From NCBI GenBank assembly GCA_025943965.1, contig JAPCWD010000013.1, positions 1 to 59,214 of the forward strand: a stretch of DNA of 59,214 bases, in the 5' to 3' direction. Made by a program: the position numbers and the translations under genes. The notes beneath the pieces were generated by a model that was not told the origin of the DNA, did not search any database, and saw only the letters and a program-made list of their open reading frames with translations. The stretch comes from Synergistaceae bacterium DZ-S4 (GTDB lineage Bacteria; Synergistota; Synergistia; Synergistales; Synergistaceae). This document shows positions 40,402-48,706 of this stretch, in pieces (position 1 is the first letter of the stretch; each line of letters opens with the position of its first letter).

Positions 40402-41181
40402 TCATAGACAGCCGTTGTGGCTATTCCATAAAGGCTCCCTGTAGTCTATCCTCCACAAAAAAAGCCCGTTCGGCGGAAAGGTCCTCCCTGCGGTACTCTT
40501 ATCAAAACCGGGCAACAAAAGGGAGAGCAGCCACTCGGGTCTGCGTTCACCCTTTGCGATGAGCTCAAGGTCGCCCATTATCATCCTTACCATGTTCGTC
40601 AGAAAACCGTTTCCTTTTATCCGAAGCCACATCAGGTCTCCCCGCCTGCGCAGTCTGACTCTGTACATCGTCCTTACAGGATCGTCCGGTAAATTCGATG
40701 CTCTGCAGAAATTTGTAAAATCATGCTCTCCCTCAAGCAAAGGACATGCTCTTGCCGCAAGGCTCCAGTCCTGGCCGCTTCCCCTGATCCAATGGACAAA
40801 AGGTTCGATATGGGGGTATATCGTCTTCCCGGTCCACATGAAATATATATACTCCCTGCCGGCTGCGTCATACCTCGCATGGAATTCTGGCCGTGTCTTT
40901 GTCAGCCTCATGGCCGTGATCCCCTGCGGGAGATTCGCGTTGAGAGCCATCAGCAGCCTGTATTCGTCCCATTCACTTGACATGTCGAAGCTGCATACCT
41001 GGGCTCTGGCGTGCACTCCCGAATCAGTCCTCCCTGCCCCCGTAACGGAGACCGGTTTCTTGTCCAGCATCGAGAGCACCTTTTCCACCGCTTCCTGCAC
41101 AGAGGGACTGTCAGGCTGGATCTGCCACCCTGAGTAGGACGCCCCGTTGTAACTGAGCTCAGCAGCATACCTTGTCGCCAT
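40402..41181 (-). CDS. truA: tRNA pseudouridine(38-40) synthase TruA
   Basis: TruA modifies uridines 38-40 of the anticodon stem. The 259-aa protein has the catalytic Asp in GAGRTDSGVHARAQ and the YNGASYSGWQ N-terminal motif. The start codon overlaps the ecfT stop as TGATG (or ATGA if the preceding ATG is used), with AGGTGG before it. The ecfA1-ecfA2-ecfT-truA order is common in Firmicutes. Confidence 0.95.
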   Translation of the reverse strand: MATRYAAELSYNGASYSGWQIQPDSPSVQEAVEKVLSMLDKKPVSVTGAGRTDSGVHARAQVCSFDMSSEWDEYRLLMALNANLPQGITAMRLTKTRPEFHARYDAAGREYIYFMWTGKTIYPHIEPFVHWIRGSGQDWSLAARACPLLEGEHDFTNFCRASNLPDDPVRTMYRVRLRRRGDLMWLRIKGNGFLTNMVRMIMGDLELIAKGERRPEWLLSLLLPGFDKSTAGRTFPPNGLFLWRIDYREPLWNSHNGCL

Positions 41182-41990
41182 CATGTCCACCTGTTCAAAA
41201 ACAATACCGCAGCCGAGAAGATGGCAAAGGACAAGACGGCCTTGTTTTCAGGACTCCCCCAGATGAGGGGATACATCCTTACCCTGCCTTTTCCTCCCCT
41301 GTAACACCTTGCCTCCATTGCGGAGGCAAGTGTGTCCGCCCGCTTGAATACGAGGACAAAGAGCGGGATAAGGACCGGGATGTAAGCCCTGGCTCTTTTT
41401 AGCAGGCCGCCGCTTTCAAAATCAGCCCCTCTTGAGACCTGGGCGTTTATTATCCTCTCCGTCTCTTCAAAAAGAGTCGGTATAAACCTCAGCGCTATAG
41501 TCATCATCATTGCCACCTCATGAGCAGGGAAGCCAAAACGGGACAGAGGGCCGAAAGCCGCCTCCAGTCCGTCCGAGAGTTCTGAAGGGCTGGTGGTGAA
41601 AGTGAGAAGGGCTGTGAACAGGACGAGCAGGTAAAGCCTCAGTCCCGTCCGAAATGCGGTGATCGTCCCTTCTGTGCTTGCTTTTAGGGGCCCTATTGAA
41701 AAAATGACCGTGCTTCCTCCCGTGAAGAAAATATGAAGGACGGAAGTAAATATTATCAGTATCAATATAGGCCTTGCCGAGCGCAGGAGCGATGCAGCCG
41801 GTATCTTTGAGATCTTTGCCAGGATGAAAATGAGAGAGGCCCACAGGGCCATGGCCGGAAAGCTTTTTGTCAGAAAGATCAGGATCATTGACAGTACAGT
41901 GATCAGGAGCTTGCTGCGGGGATCCAGCCTGTGTATGAATGAGTCGGCCGGGATATACTGGCCCAGCGCCATGCCCCTGATCAGCGGCAT
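41181..41990 (-). CDS. ecfT: ECF transporter transmembrane protein EcfT
   Basis: EcfT links the two ATPases to vitamin-specific S components in group II ECF importers. The 269-aa protein has several membrane segments and the two cytoplasmic coupling motifs near SRGAD and EARCYRGG (Ala-Arg-Gly type). It overlaps ecfA2 by 10 nt. No S component is in the window, as expected for a shared module. Confidence 0.93.
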   Translation of the reverse strand: MPLIRGMALGQYIPADSFIHRLDPRSKLLITVLSMILIFLTKSFPAMALWASLIFILAKISKIPAASLLRSARPILILIIFTSVLHIFFTGGSTVIFSIGPLKASTEGTITAFRTGLRLYLLVLFTALLTFTTSPSELSDGLEAAFGPLSRFGFPAHEVAMMMTIALRFIPTLFEETERIINAQVSRGADFESGGLLKRARAYIPVLIPLFVLVFKRADTLASAMEARCYRGGKGRVRMYPLIWGSPENKAVLSFAIFSAAVLFLNRWT

Positions 41991-42829
41991 GCTGTTCCTG
42001 ACGCCCTTATCTCCTCTGCCAGTTCGAACGGGTCAGAGGTGATTTTATTTATCCGGCCTTTTTTTTTCAGTTCAAAAGATAAAGACAGTATATCGGGAAG
42101 TATGAGGCCTTTAACGCAAATATCGGAGAGTATTTCGGATATTTCCAAAGGAGAGCCGAATGCGGTAACATCGCCATCGGATATTATCAGTATCCTGTCG
42201 CTGATATCCAGCGCAAGTTCCAGGTCATGCGTGATGTGGATGACACATTTGCCATTTTTGGACATGGCTCTTAAAAGCGACGTAAGTTCGCATAGGCCAT
42301 TAAAATCAAGCCCTGCAGAAGGTTCGTCGAGCACAAGATAGTCGGGATCCGAGGCCAGTACCGAGGCTATCGCGACCCTTCTCTTCTCCCCTCCTGAAAG
42401 CATGAAGGGATTAGCCGGCGCAAAAGATCGGTCAAGCCCTATCAGGTCCATGGCAGCAAATATCCTCTCCTCAAGGACATCTCCGCTGAGGCCCCAGTTA
42501 GAGGGTCCGAATGAGATCTCTTCGCGGACCGTCTCAGCAAATATCTGCTGTTCCGGATACTGGAATACAAGCCCTACTGCCTGGCGTATCTTCCTCAGGT
42601 CAGCCGAATTCTTTTTTATTGACATACCGTCGACAGAGACCTCACCGGACTGGGGTATTATAAGGCCGTTGAGGTGCATGGCAAGCGTTGATTTTCCGCT
42701 TCCGGTATGGCCCACGATCGAAAGGATCTCTCCCTTTTCCGCCTCGAATGAAATGCCTTTTAGTGCGGCTGCTTCTGTAGGCAGCCCCCTGTTATAGGTA
42801 TATGAAAGGTCATTTACAGTGAGAGACAT
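41981..42829 (-). CDS. ecfA2: ECF transporter ATPase EcfA2
   Basis: A 282-aa ABC ATPase. Walker A is GHTGSGKST, the signature LSGGEKRRVA and Walker B LVLDEPSAGLD. It pairs with EcfA1 to power vitamin or metal uptake. It overlaps ecfA1 by 16 nt and ecfT by 10 nt, showing tight coupling. AAGGGA lies before the ATG. Confidence 0.93.
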   Translation of the reverse strand: MSLTVNDLSYTYNRGLPTEAAALKGISFEAEKGEILSIVGHTGSGKSTLAMHLNGLIIPQSGEVSVDGMSIKKNSADLRKIRQAVGLVFQYPEQQIFAETVREEISFGPSNWGLSGDVLEERIFAAMDLIGLDRSFAPANPFMLSGGEKRRVAIASVLASDPDYLVLDEPSAGLDFNGLCELTSLLRAMSKNGKCVIHITHDLELALDISDRILIISDGDVTAFGSPLEISEILSDICVKGLILPDILSLSFELKKKGRINKITSDPFELAEEIRASGTACR

Positions 42830-43650
42830 AGTTTTTCCCTTATTTCACTGATATCGGACTTTGTCGACGGAGGTACGATCCCGTTTTTTGCAAGCTCTTC
42901 CCTAAGCACTGTGAGCGGAGGTTTTGCAAACCCCATCTCCCTCAGTCTGCGCTCTTCCATGGACAAAAATTCTTCTGTCCCGCCCTGCCATTGTATTTTT
43001 CCCTCTGCGACAACAACAGTTCTGTCTGAAAGAGCTGTCTCGTCCAGTCTGTGCGTCACCTGGACGACAGTACACCCTGAATCGTGCTCTTGCTTAACAA
43101 GATCAAGAAAAGATCTTCTGGATGCCGGGTCAAGCATTGACATCGCTTCGTCGAGCAAAAGGGCGCCCGGCCGGATGGCAAGGACGCCGGCAAGGGCAAG
43201 CCTTTGTTTCTGCCCTCCGGAGAGGGAGGAGACGGTATGCTTTCTCTTCTCCCAGAGCCCCGCTCCGAGAAGCGCTTCTTTTACTCTTGATTTGATCTCG
43301 TCGGACGGGAATCCCAGGTTTTCCGGTCCGAAAGCGGTGTCCTCTTCCACCACGGAAGCCACGATCTGGTCTTCCGGGTTCTGGAAGACCATGGATACTT
43401 TTGACCTGATGATCTCAGTATTGTCTGCGTTCTTTGTATCCATGCCGTCAATAAAACAACGGCCCTGCGATGGAAGCAGCAGGGCATTGAACAATTTCAG
43501 CAAAGTAGACTTTCCGGACCCGTTGGGCCCGAGGAGTGCCATCCACTCGCCGGCGCGGATTTCCAGATCGATGCCTTTAAGAACCTTTTTTTCGGTCTCC
43601 GGATACTGGAATTCCGCGCCCTCGAGACAAAGGGTCGTACCTGAACTCAT
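42814..43650 (-). CDS. ecfA1: ECF transporter ATPase EcfA1
   Basis: A 278-aa ABC ATPase. Walker A is GPNGSGKST, the signature LSGGQKQRLA and Walker B LLLDEAMSMLDP, with Ala after Glu as in typical EcfA1. It starts 4 nt after the rplQ stop with only a weak SD, so it probably depends on ribosomes finishing rplQ. The longer frame into rplQ was rejected. Confidence 0.92.
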   Translation of the reverse strand: MSSGTTLCLEGAEFQYPETEKKVLKGIDLEIRAGEWMALLGPNGSGKSTLLKLFNALLLPSQGRCFIDGMDTKNADNTEIIRSKVSMVFQNPEDQIVASVVEEDTAFGPENLGFPSDEIKSRVKEALLGAGLWEKRKHTVSSLSGGQKQRLALAGVLAIRPGALLLDEAMSMLDPASRRSFLDLVKQEHDSGCTVVQVTHRLDETALSDRTVVVAEGKIQWQGGTEEFLSMEERRLREMGFAKPPLTVLREELAKNGIVPPSTKSDISEIREKLCLSL

Positions 43651-43654
43651 TAAA

Positions 43655-44008
43655 CTAATCGACCAGCTGTATAACCGCCATCTCGGAAGCATCGCCAACA
43701 CGGGCGCCAAGTTTGACTATCCTTGTATAGCCGCCGTTGCGGTCAGCATATTTGGGTCCAAGTTCATTGAAAAGCTTTGTAACAGCCTCTTTATGCGGTA
43801 AGCGTGCCACGACGAGACGACGGTCGTTGAGGCTGCCTGATTTAGCTTTGGTGATAAGCTTTTCGGCTACTCTGCGAACTTCCTTTGCCCTGGTCGTTGT
43901 AGTCACTATGCTGCCCTCAATGAAGAGACTGGCTGCCATATTCCCGAGCATGGCCCACCTATGGGAGCTGCAGCGTCCCAACCGCCTTGTTGTCACGCGG
44001 TGTCTCAT
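43655..44008 (-). CDS. rplQ: 50S ribosomal protein L17
   Basis: A 117-aa protein starting MRHRVTTRRLGR, with LFNELGPKYADRNGGYTRI near the C-terminus, both conserved in L17, which borders the peptide exit tunnel. It follows rpoA with no gap and ends the alpha-operon part of the cluster, directly before the ECF genes. Confidence 0.97.
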   Translation of the reverse strand: MRHRVTTRRLGRCSSHRWAMLGNMAASLFIEGSIVTTTTRAKEVRRVAEKLITKAKSGSLNDRRLVVARLPHKEAVTKLFNELGPKYADRNGGYTRIVKLGARVGDASEMAVIQLVD

Positions 44009-45070
44009 TTAAATTTCCTCCTTCTGTTTCTCTTCGTTCGTTTCGACTATGTCATCTATCGGAGAACTTATGTCTCCGCTTAGATTAAGATCGAATTTTG
44101 CAAGCTTCTCTTCTATCTCCCTGAGCGATATCTTGCCAAGGTTGCGTATTTTGAGAAGATCTTCCCTCGTTCTCGAAACCAGCTCGCCTATTATGTGAAC
44201 TCCGCCGCGAAGGAGGCAGTTCTCGCTCCGTACAGAGAGTTCCAGGTCTCGGACGGGCCTTGAGTAGATGGAATTTTCGCCCATCGGGAAACCTGCCATT
44301 ACTGGCTGTTTATCGATACCGGAGGTGCCGGAGACGTTCTTTGCGTTCTCCTCGCCCTTGATTATCTCTTCCAGCGCACTGCTTCCCGGGCCGGCAAGCG
44401 AATCGACTATGGAGGAATAGTATCCCTTCAGTATCCTGCTTGCCTGTATCACAGCCGATTCAGGGGATACTACCCCGTTAGTCCAGATCTCAAGTGTAAG
44501 GCTGTCATAGTCTGTCCTCTGGCCCATACGCTTGTCCTGGATATCATACTTGACCCTCTTTACAGGCGAATAGAGCGCATCAGTCTGAAGCGCGTCCACG
44601 GGCAGGTAGGAAGCTCTGGGACGGTCAATGGGCAAATACCCTGTCCCTGTGCCCACATAAAGATCCATTACCATAGATGCGCCTTCTTCCAGGGTGCAGA
44701 TATATGCCTCCGGATCCGGGAATTCCACTTCGCTGTCCGGTTCGATATCTGCGGCTGTGACCGACTTTGGCCCTTTTACTTCAAGCCTGAGCGTCGTGAC
44801 AGCCGAAGAATGACAGCGTACGGGAATATGTTTAAGGTTTACCAAAAGTTCGATCACATCCTCTTTGACGCCCGGGATTGTACTGAACTCATGGAGAACC
44901 CCCTCAATACGCACAGCAACAATAGCAGCACCACTGATAGAAGAGAGCAGAACTCTGCGAAGCGAGTTGCCCAGAGTTACCCCATAACCGATCTCCAGCG
45001 GTTCAATGGTAATTTTGCCGTATGACGGGGTGGATTCCTGTACTATGATCTCATGGCGATCATGCTCCAT
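44009..45070 (-). CDS. rpoA: RNA polymerase alpha subunit
   Basis: The alpha subunit dimerises to seed RNA polymerase assembly. The 353-aa protein has the N-terminal dimerisation domain (TLGNSLRRVLLSSISGAAI). A linker and the C-terminal DNA- and activator-binding domain follow (LLKIRNLGKISLREIEEKL), though it is somewhat longer than the usual 315-330 aa. The ATG at 45070 fits AAAGGTG; a GTG four codons earlier overlaps that SD. Confidence 0.97.
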   Translation of the reverse strand: MEHDRHEIIVQESTPSYGKITIEPLEIGYGVTLGNSLRRVLLSSISGAAIVAVRIEGVLHEFSTIPGVKEDVIELLVNLKHIPVRCHSSAVTTLRLEVKGPKSVTAADIEPDSEVEFPDPEAYICTLEEGASMVMDLYVGTGTGYLPIDRPRASYLPVDALQTDALYSPVKRVKYDIQDKRMGQRTDYDSLTLEIWTNGVVSPESAVIQASRILKGYYSSIVDSLAGPGSSALEEIIKGEENAKNVSGTSGIDKQPVMAGFPMGENSIYSRPVRDLELSVRSENCLLRGGVHIIGELVSRTREDLLKIRNLGKISLREIEEKLAKFDLNLSGDISSPIDDIVETNEEKQKEEI

Positions 45071-45093
45071 ATTCTCCCCCACCTTTCGTTTCC

Positions 45094-45720
45094 CTAACGG
45101 GCATAGAATTCAACAACCAGCTGTTCGTTAACAGGTACTTCGATCTGCTCGCGGATAGGCACTGTCAGAACATTGCCTGTCATGGAATCAGGGCTGAAGG
45201 ATAGCCAGGCAGGAATGCTGCGCACTGCCGCTGCCTCAGAATTTTCCTTCAGAAGGACTACCTCCCTGCTTCCTTCTGCGACAGCCACTACATCTCCCGG
45301 CTTAAGAAGTGCGCTGGGGATGTCGAGCTTGCGGCCGTTGACCGTGAAATGCCCGTGAGCTACCAGCTGTCTTGCCTGGCTCCTGCTGACACCAAAGCCG
45401 AGGCGATAGACGACGTTGTCGATCCTGCGCTCAAGGAGCTGAAGGAAATTATGGCCTGTCTGTCCCGGAAGATTTGATGCCTTTTCATATATTGTGCTGA
45501 ACTGGGTCTCGTTGAGTCCGTAAAAACGGCGAAGCTTCTGCTTTTCCCTCAAACGGAGTCCATATTCGCTCATTTTGCCGCGGCGGGTACCATGCTGACC
45601 CGGCCTTGAATTACGCTTCGTAAGACCGCATTTCTCCGTATAACAGCGGTCTCCTTTAAGAAAGAGCTTCGTCCCCTCTGCACGGCAAAGCCTGCAGACA
45701 GGTCCTGTGTATCTGCTCAT
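45094..45720 (-). CDS. rpsD: 30S ribosomal protein S4 (zinc-binding form)
   Basis: A 208-aa primary 16S-binding protein with an S4 RNA-binding domain (LERRIDNVVYRLGFG). Cys9, Cys12, Cys26 and Cys31 form a zinc site, so it is the C+ form. S4 also represses its own operon in several bacteria. AAGGAGGT precedes the ATG. It lies 23 nt before rpoA. Confidence 0.97.
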   Translation of the reverse strand: MSRYTGPVCRLCRAEGTKLFLKGDRCYTEKCGLTKRNSRPGQHGTRRGKMSEYGLRLREKQKLRRFYGLNETQFSTIYEKASNLPGQTGHNFLQLLERRIDNVVYRLGFGVSRSQARQLVAHGHFTVNGRKLDIPSALLKPGDVVAVAEGSREVVLLKENSEAAAVRSIPAWLSFSPDSMTGNVLTVPIREQIEVPVNEQLVVEFYAR

Positions 45721-45745
45721 ACCAGTCTTTTACCTCCTTTGTTGC

Positions 45746-46138
45746 CTACACGCGGCGCCGCTTGGGCGGGCGGCAGCCATTGTGCGGGATAGGGGTTGCA
45801 TCTTTGATGACATTGACCTGAAGTCCGGCTGCCTGAAGCGAACGTATCGCTGATTCGCGGCCCGGTCCGGGGCCCTTTACGATAACATCGATCTCGACTA
45901 CTCCGTTATCCTGAGCAACCTTTGCTGCCTGAGCCGCTGACATCTGAGCTGCATAGGGCGTTGACTTACGGGTCCCCTTAAAGCCGACGTTGCCGCCGGA
46001 AGCCCACGAAAGTGCATTGCCCTGTTTGTCTGTAAGCGTCACTATGGTGTTGTTGAACGTAGAAAAAATATGCGCTACGCCATAGCTGACATTCTTTCTC
46101 TCTTTACGTTTACGACTACGCTGTACGCGTTTTGCCAC
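45746..46138 (-). CDS. rpsK: 30S ribosomal protein S11
   Basis: A 130-aa protein of the 30S platform with [16 protein letters not shown] and [13 protein letters not shown], ending in [11 protein letters not shown], as in the whole S11 family. The order rpmJ-rpsM-rpsK-rpsD-rpoA-rplQ is the standard alpha operon. Confidence 0.98.
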   Translation of the reverse strand: MAKRVQRSRKRKERKNVSYGVAHIFSTFNNTIVTLTDKQGNALSWASGGNVGFKGTRKSTPYAAQMSAAQAAKVAQDNGVVEIDVIVKGPGPGRESAIRSLQAAGLQVNVIKDATPIPHNGCRPPKRRRV

Positions 46139-46163
46139 CTGTTGTTCCCTCCTTGGTCAAGCC

Positions 46164-46541
46164 TTATTTCGTGGCTTTTTTCTTGCCCGCGACTGTCCTC
46201 TTCGGACCCTTGCGTGTACGGGCGTTCGTCTTGGTCCTCTGACCGCGGACAGGAAGACCCTGGCGGTGTCTGAGACCGCGATAGCAACCTATATCCATGA
46301 GACGCTTGATGTTCATTGCTATCTCACGGCGAAGGTCACCTTCAACCTTGTGGTTGTTTTCAAGTTCTGCGCGCAGCTTCTGCTCTTCCTCTTCAGTCAG
46401 GTCTTTCACCCTTGTGTTGGGGTCGATGCCAGTTGTTGTGATTATCTGCTGCGCAACTGCCGGACCTACTCCGAAAATGTAGGTGAGGGCGATTTCGATC
46501 CTCTTCTCACGCGGCAGGTCGACGCCGGCTATACGAGCCAT
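46164..46541 (-). CDS. rpsM: 30S ribosomal protein S13
   Basis: A 125-aa head protein contacting P-site tRNA and the intersubunit bridge. [22 protein letters not shown] is split here only for description as the N-terminus, and [16 protein letters not shown] lies near the C-terminus. Its SD, AAGGAGG, overlaps the end of rpmJ, so rpsM translation follows that of rpmJ. Confidence 0.98.
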   Translation of the reverse strand: MARIAGVDLPREKRIEIALTYIFGVGPAVAQQIITTTGIDPNTRVKDLTEEEEQKLRAELENNHKVEGDLRREIAMNIKRLMDIGCYRGLRHRQGLPVRGQRTKTNARTRKGPKRTVAGKKKATK

Positions 46542-46545
46542 CCTG

Positions 46546-46671
46546 CTACCTCCTTGCTCCCTGGCGCTGTTTGTGACGCGGATTTCTGCTGCATATCACG
46601 CGAACGACGCCATGGCGTTTGATTATCCTGCAATACTCACAAATCGTCTTTACCGACGGTCTTACTTTCAT
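46546..46671 (-). CDS. rpmJ: 50S ribosomal protein L36 (zinc-binding form)
   Basis: This is a 41-aa protein. The N-terminus [14 protein letters not shown] and the end [11 protein letters not shown] identify L36; Cys11, Cys14, Cys27 and His33 form the zinc ribbon, so it is the C+ form. The tail is a few residues longer than the usual 37-38. The ATG is preceded by AAGGAGG. It lies between infA and rpsM, as in most bacteria. The 64-nt gap to infA holds a small TCCCTT/AAGGGA hairpin followed by a few T, possibly a weak attenuator. Confidence 0.96.
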   Translation of the reverse strand: MKVRPSVKTICEYCRIIKRHGVVRVICSRNPRHKQRQGARR

Positions 46672-46735
46672 TAATGCAGACCTCCTTGAGAAATACTGAA
46701 AATCCCTTTTAAGGGAACCAAAACAAAAATCTCTT

Positions 46736-46954
46736 CTACTTGTATCTGTATGTGATCCGCCCGCGTGTCAGGTCATAGGGCGAAAGCTGAAGCAGAACAC
46801 GATCTCCCGGAAGGATCCTAATAAAATGCATGCGCATTTTTCCAGAAACGTGAGCCAGTATCTTGTGGCCATTCTCCAGTTCTACCTGGAACATGGCGTT
46901 GGGCAGTGGCTCCACTACCTTGCCTTTTACTTCAATAACCTCTTCTTTGGCCAT
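46736..46954 (-). CDS. infA: Translation initiation factor IF-1
   Basis: A 72-aa single OB-fold protein ([19 protein letters not shown]..., ending RGRITYRYK) that blocks the A site during initiation. Its length and ends are exactly those of the family. It lies 9 nt after the KOW protein gene. Confidence 0.98.
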   Translation of the reverse strand: MAKEEVIEVKGKVVEPLPNAMFQVELENGHKILAHVSGKMRMHFIRILPGDRVLLQLSPYDLTRGRITYRYK

Positions 46955-46963
46955 GCAGCAGCC

Positions 46964-47284
46964 TCAACCTCCCTGTCTCCAAGATGTGTCGCCGTCATCC
47001 AGAATCACGGAAACTTTCTGTGCCAACCAGCCGTTGTCCAGAGGTTTCCCGCCAGCAACACGCCCAGCCACATCTTTGAGATTCATTAGTCTCTTTTGAA
47101 GGTGCTTCACGTTCTTTTTTTTAGGCTTCTCGACGGGGTAATTTCTGCCGTCAGCTATGAAGACCCGTGTCTCACTTTCAATTCCCACCACTACAAACTG
47201 TTTTCCGTTGTTCTTTCCGCGGCGCACAAAGACCACATCGCCCGTCTTCAGGGACCCTTCGATCAAGCCGGGGGTCACTCCCAT
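46964..47284 (-). CDS. KOW-domain RNA-binding protein (L14e-like)
   Basis: A 106-aa protein with an N-terminal KOW motif (LKTGDVVFVRRGKNNGKQFVV), resembling the eukaryote/archaeal L14e fold. A basic PVEKPKKKNVKHLQ segment follows. Small proteins like this are found between map and infA in Firmicutes and relatives; their function is not established, but ribosome or RNA binding is likely. It overlaps map by 10 nt. The start is uncertain; an in-frame TTG six codons later also has an SD-like GGGAG. Confidence 0.8.
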   Translation of the reverse strand: MGVTPGLIEGSLKTGDVVFVRRGKNNGKQFVVVGIESETRVFIADGRNYPVEKPKKKNVKHLQKRLMNLKDVAGRVAGGKPLDNGWLAQKVSVILDDGDTSWRQGG

Positions 47285-48045
47285 GGCGTCAGTATCTCCG
47301 CTCCGTCAGGGGTAACAAGAAGACTGTGTTCAAAATGAGCTGCATCGCTGCCGTCAGCTGTTACTACAGTCCAGTTGTCTGAGAGGTTTTTGACCTCTTC
47401 ACTCCCCGACATTACCATCGGTTCAACACAGAAGGTCATGCCGGCCTTTAATGTAATACCGTTGCCCGGCCTTCCGTAGTTTGGTACCTGCGGCGCTTCG
47501 TGCAGCCTTCTGCCTATTCCGTGTCCTGCGTAATCCCTTACCAGACCGAAACCGGAAGGTATAACTAAGCTCTCTATGGCATGACCTATGTCACCAAGCG
47601 TCGCGCCTGCTCTCACCGCATTGACTCCCCTGTGCAGCGACTCAAGCGTTATATCGAGCAGCCGCTGCCGATCTTCGCTTATTTCGCCTACTGCAAAGGT
47701 GCAGGCAGCATCTCCGAAAAAACCGCTGTAAGATACCCCTGTGTCAATGCTGATGATATCGCCGTCCTGAAGCACTCTCTCTTTAGAAGGTATCCCGTGT
47801 ACTATCTCATCATTCACAGAGGCGCAGATAGTGCCGGGAAAAGGTGTGGATACCCATGGGACCCTGTAACCCTTGAACGCCGGCCTGGCGTTCTCTTTCA
47901 TGACAAGGGCCTCAGCCGCCAGGTCCAGAGTATAGGTGTCAACACCCGGTCTCACCATGTCTTTCATAAGCCTGAGGATATCAGCGACAATACGTCCGGC
48001 ATGGCGCATTTTTTCAAGATCCCGATCGCTTTTAAAGGTGATCAT
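47275..48045 (-). CDS. map: Methionine aminopeptidase type I
   Basis: Map removes N-terminal methionine from new proteins. The 256-aa protein has the five metal ligands of the family (ISIDTGV, GDAACTF, GHGIGRRLHEAP, FCVEPM and FEHSLLVT). The start overlaps the adk stop in ATGA, so adk, map and the KOW gene are translationally linked. Confidence 0.96.
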   Translation of the reverse strand: MITFKSDRDLEKMRHAGRIVADILRLMKDMVRPGVDTYTLDLAAEALVMKENARPAFKGYRVPWVSTPFPGTICASVNDEIVHGIPSKERVLQDGDIISIDTGVSYSGFFGDAACTFAVGEISEDRQRLLDITLESLHRGVNAVRAGATLGDIGHAIESLVIPSGFGLVRDYAGHGIGRRLHEAPQVPNYGRPGNGITLKAGMTFCVEPMVMSGSEEVKNLSDNWTVVTADGSDAAHFEHSLLVTPDGAEILTPWE

Positions 48046-48692
48046 CGATCTTCGCCCTTCATTTTTTCCAGAAGCTTCAGAACAACATCCTTTCCACCGG
48101 CTGCATCGACAGAAAAAAGAATGTCTTTGCTTCGGTAATGATCGATCAAAGGTGCTGTCTGTTCGTGGAAGACGGTAAGGCGGTTGCGGATGACGCTTTC
48201 TTTGTCGTCATCACGCTGGATCACTTCTCCGCCGCACTTGTCACAGACTCCTTCGACCTTTGCCGGCTTAAAGATCATATTATAGATCTCACCGCAAGAT
48301 TTGCATACCCTTCTTGTGGTAAGCCTCTGCACAACGACGTCGTCATCTACTTCAAGCTGGATGACCGCATCAAGTGATATGCCGAGTTTTTTCAGCATAG
48401 AGTCAAGCGCTTCAGCCTGAGGTCTGGTCCTCGGGAATCCGTCCAGCAGGAACCCTTCTTCACAGTCAGGTTCCTGCAGCCTTGACTCTACCATTGCAAC
48501 TATCACTTCGTCAGGCACAAGTTTTCCGGCTTCCATATATCCTTTTGCATTCCTGCCAAGTTCGGTATCGGCCTTGACATTGGCCCTGAGTATGTCTCCT
48601 GTGGATATGTGGGCAATGGGATATTTCTGCCTGATGCTCTCAGCCTGAGTTCCTTTTCCTGAACCCGGGGCTCCGATCAGTATGATCCGCAT
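48042..48692 (-). CDS. adk: Adenylate kinase
   Basis: Adk interconverts AMP, ADP and ATP. The 216-aa long form has the P-loop GAPGSGKGTQ and the GFPRT motif. Its lid carries a zinc site (CKSCGEIYN... CDKCGGE), typical of Gram-positive and thermophile enzymes. It lies 14 nt after secY, the usual bacterial order. Confidence 0.97.
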   Translation of the reverse strand: MRIILIGAPGSGKGTQAESIRQKYPIAHISTGDILRANVKADTELGRNAKGYMEAGKLVPDEVIVAMVESRLQEPDCEEGFLLDGFPRTRPQAEALDSMLKKLGISLDAVIQLEVDDDVVVQRLTTRRVCKSCGEIYNMIFKPAKVEGVCDKCGGEVIQRDDDKESVIRNRLTVFHEQTAPLIDHYRSKDILFSVDAAGGKDVVLKLLEKMKGEDR

Positions 48693-48706
48693 AACAAACC
48701 TCCGAA

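Noticed and set aside
46672..46735. Terminator between infA and rpmJ
   Set aside because: The TCCCTT/AAGGGA stem has only about 6 bp with a short T stretch, and the flanking genes form a conserved operon; at most it is a weak attenuator.
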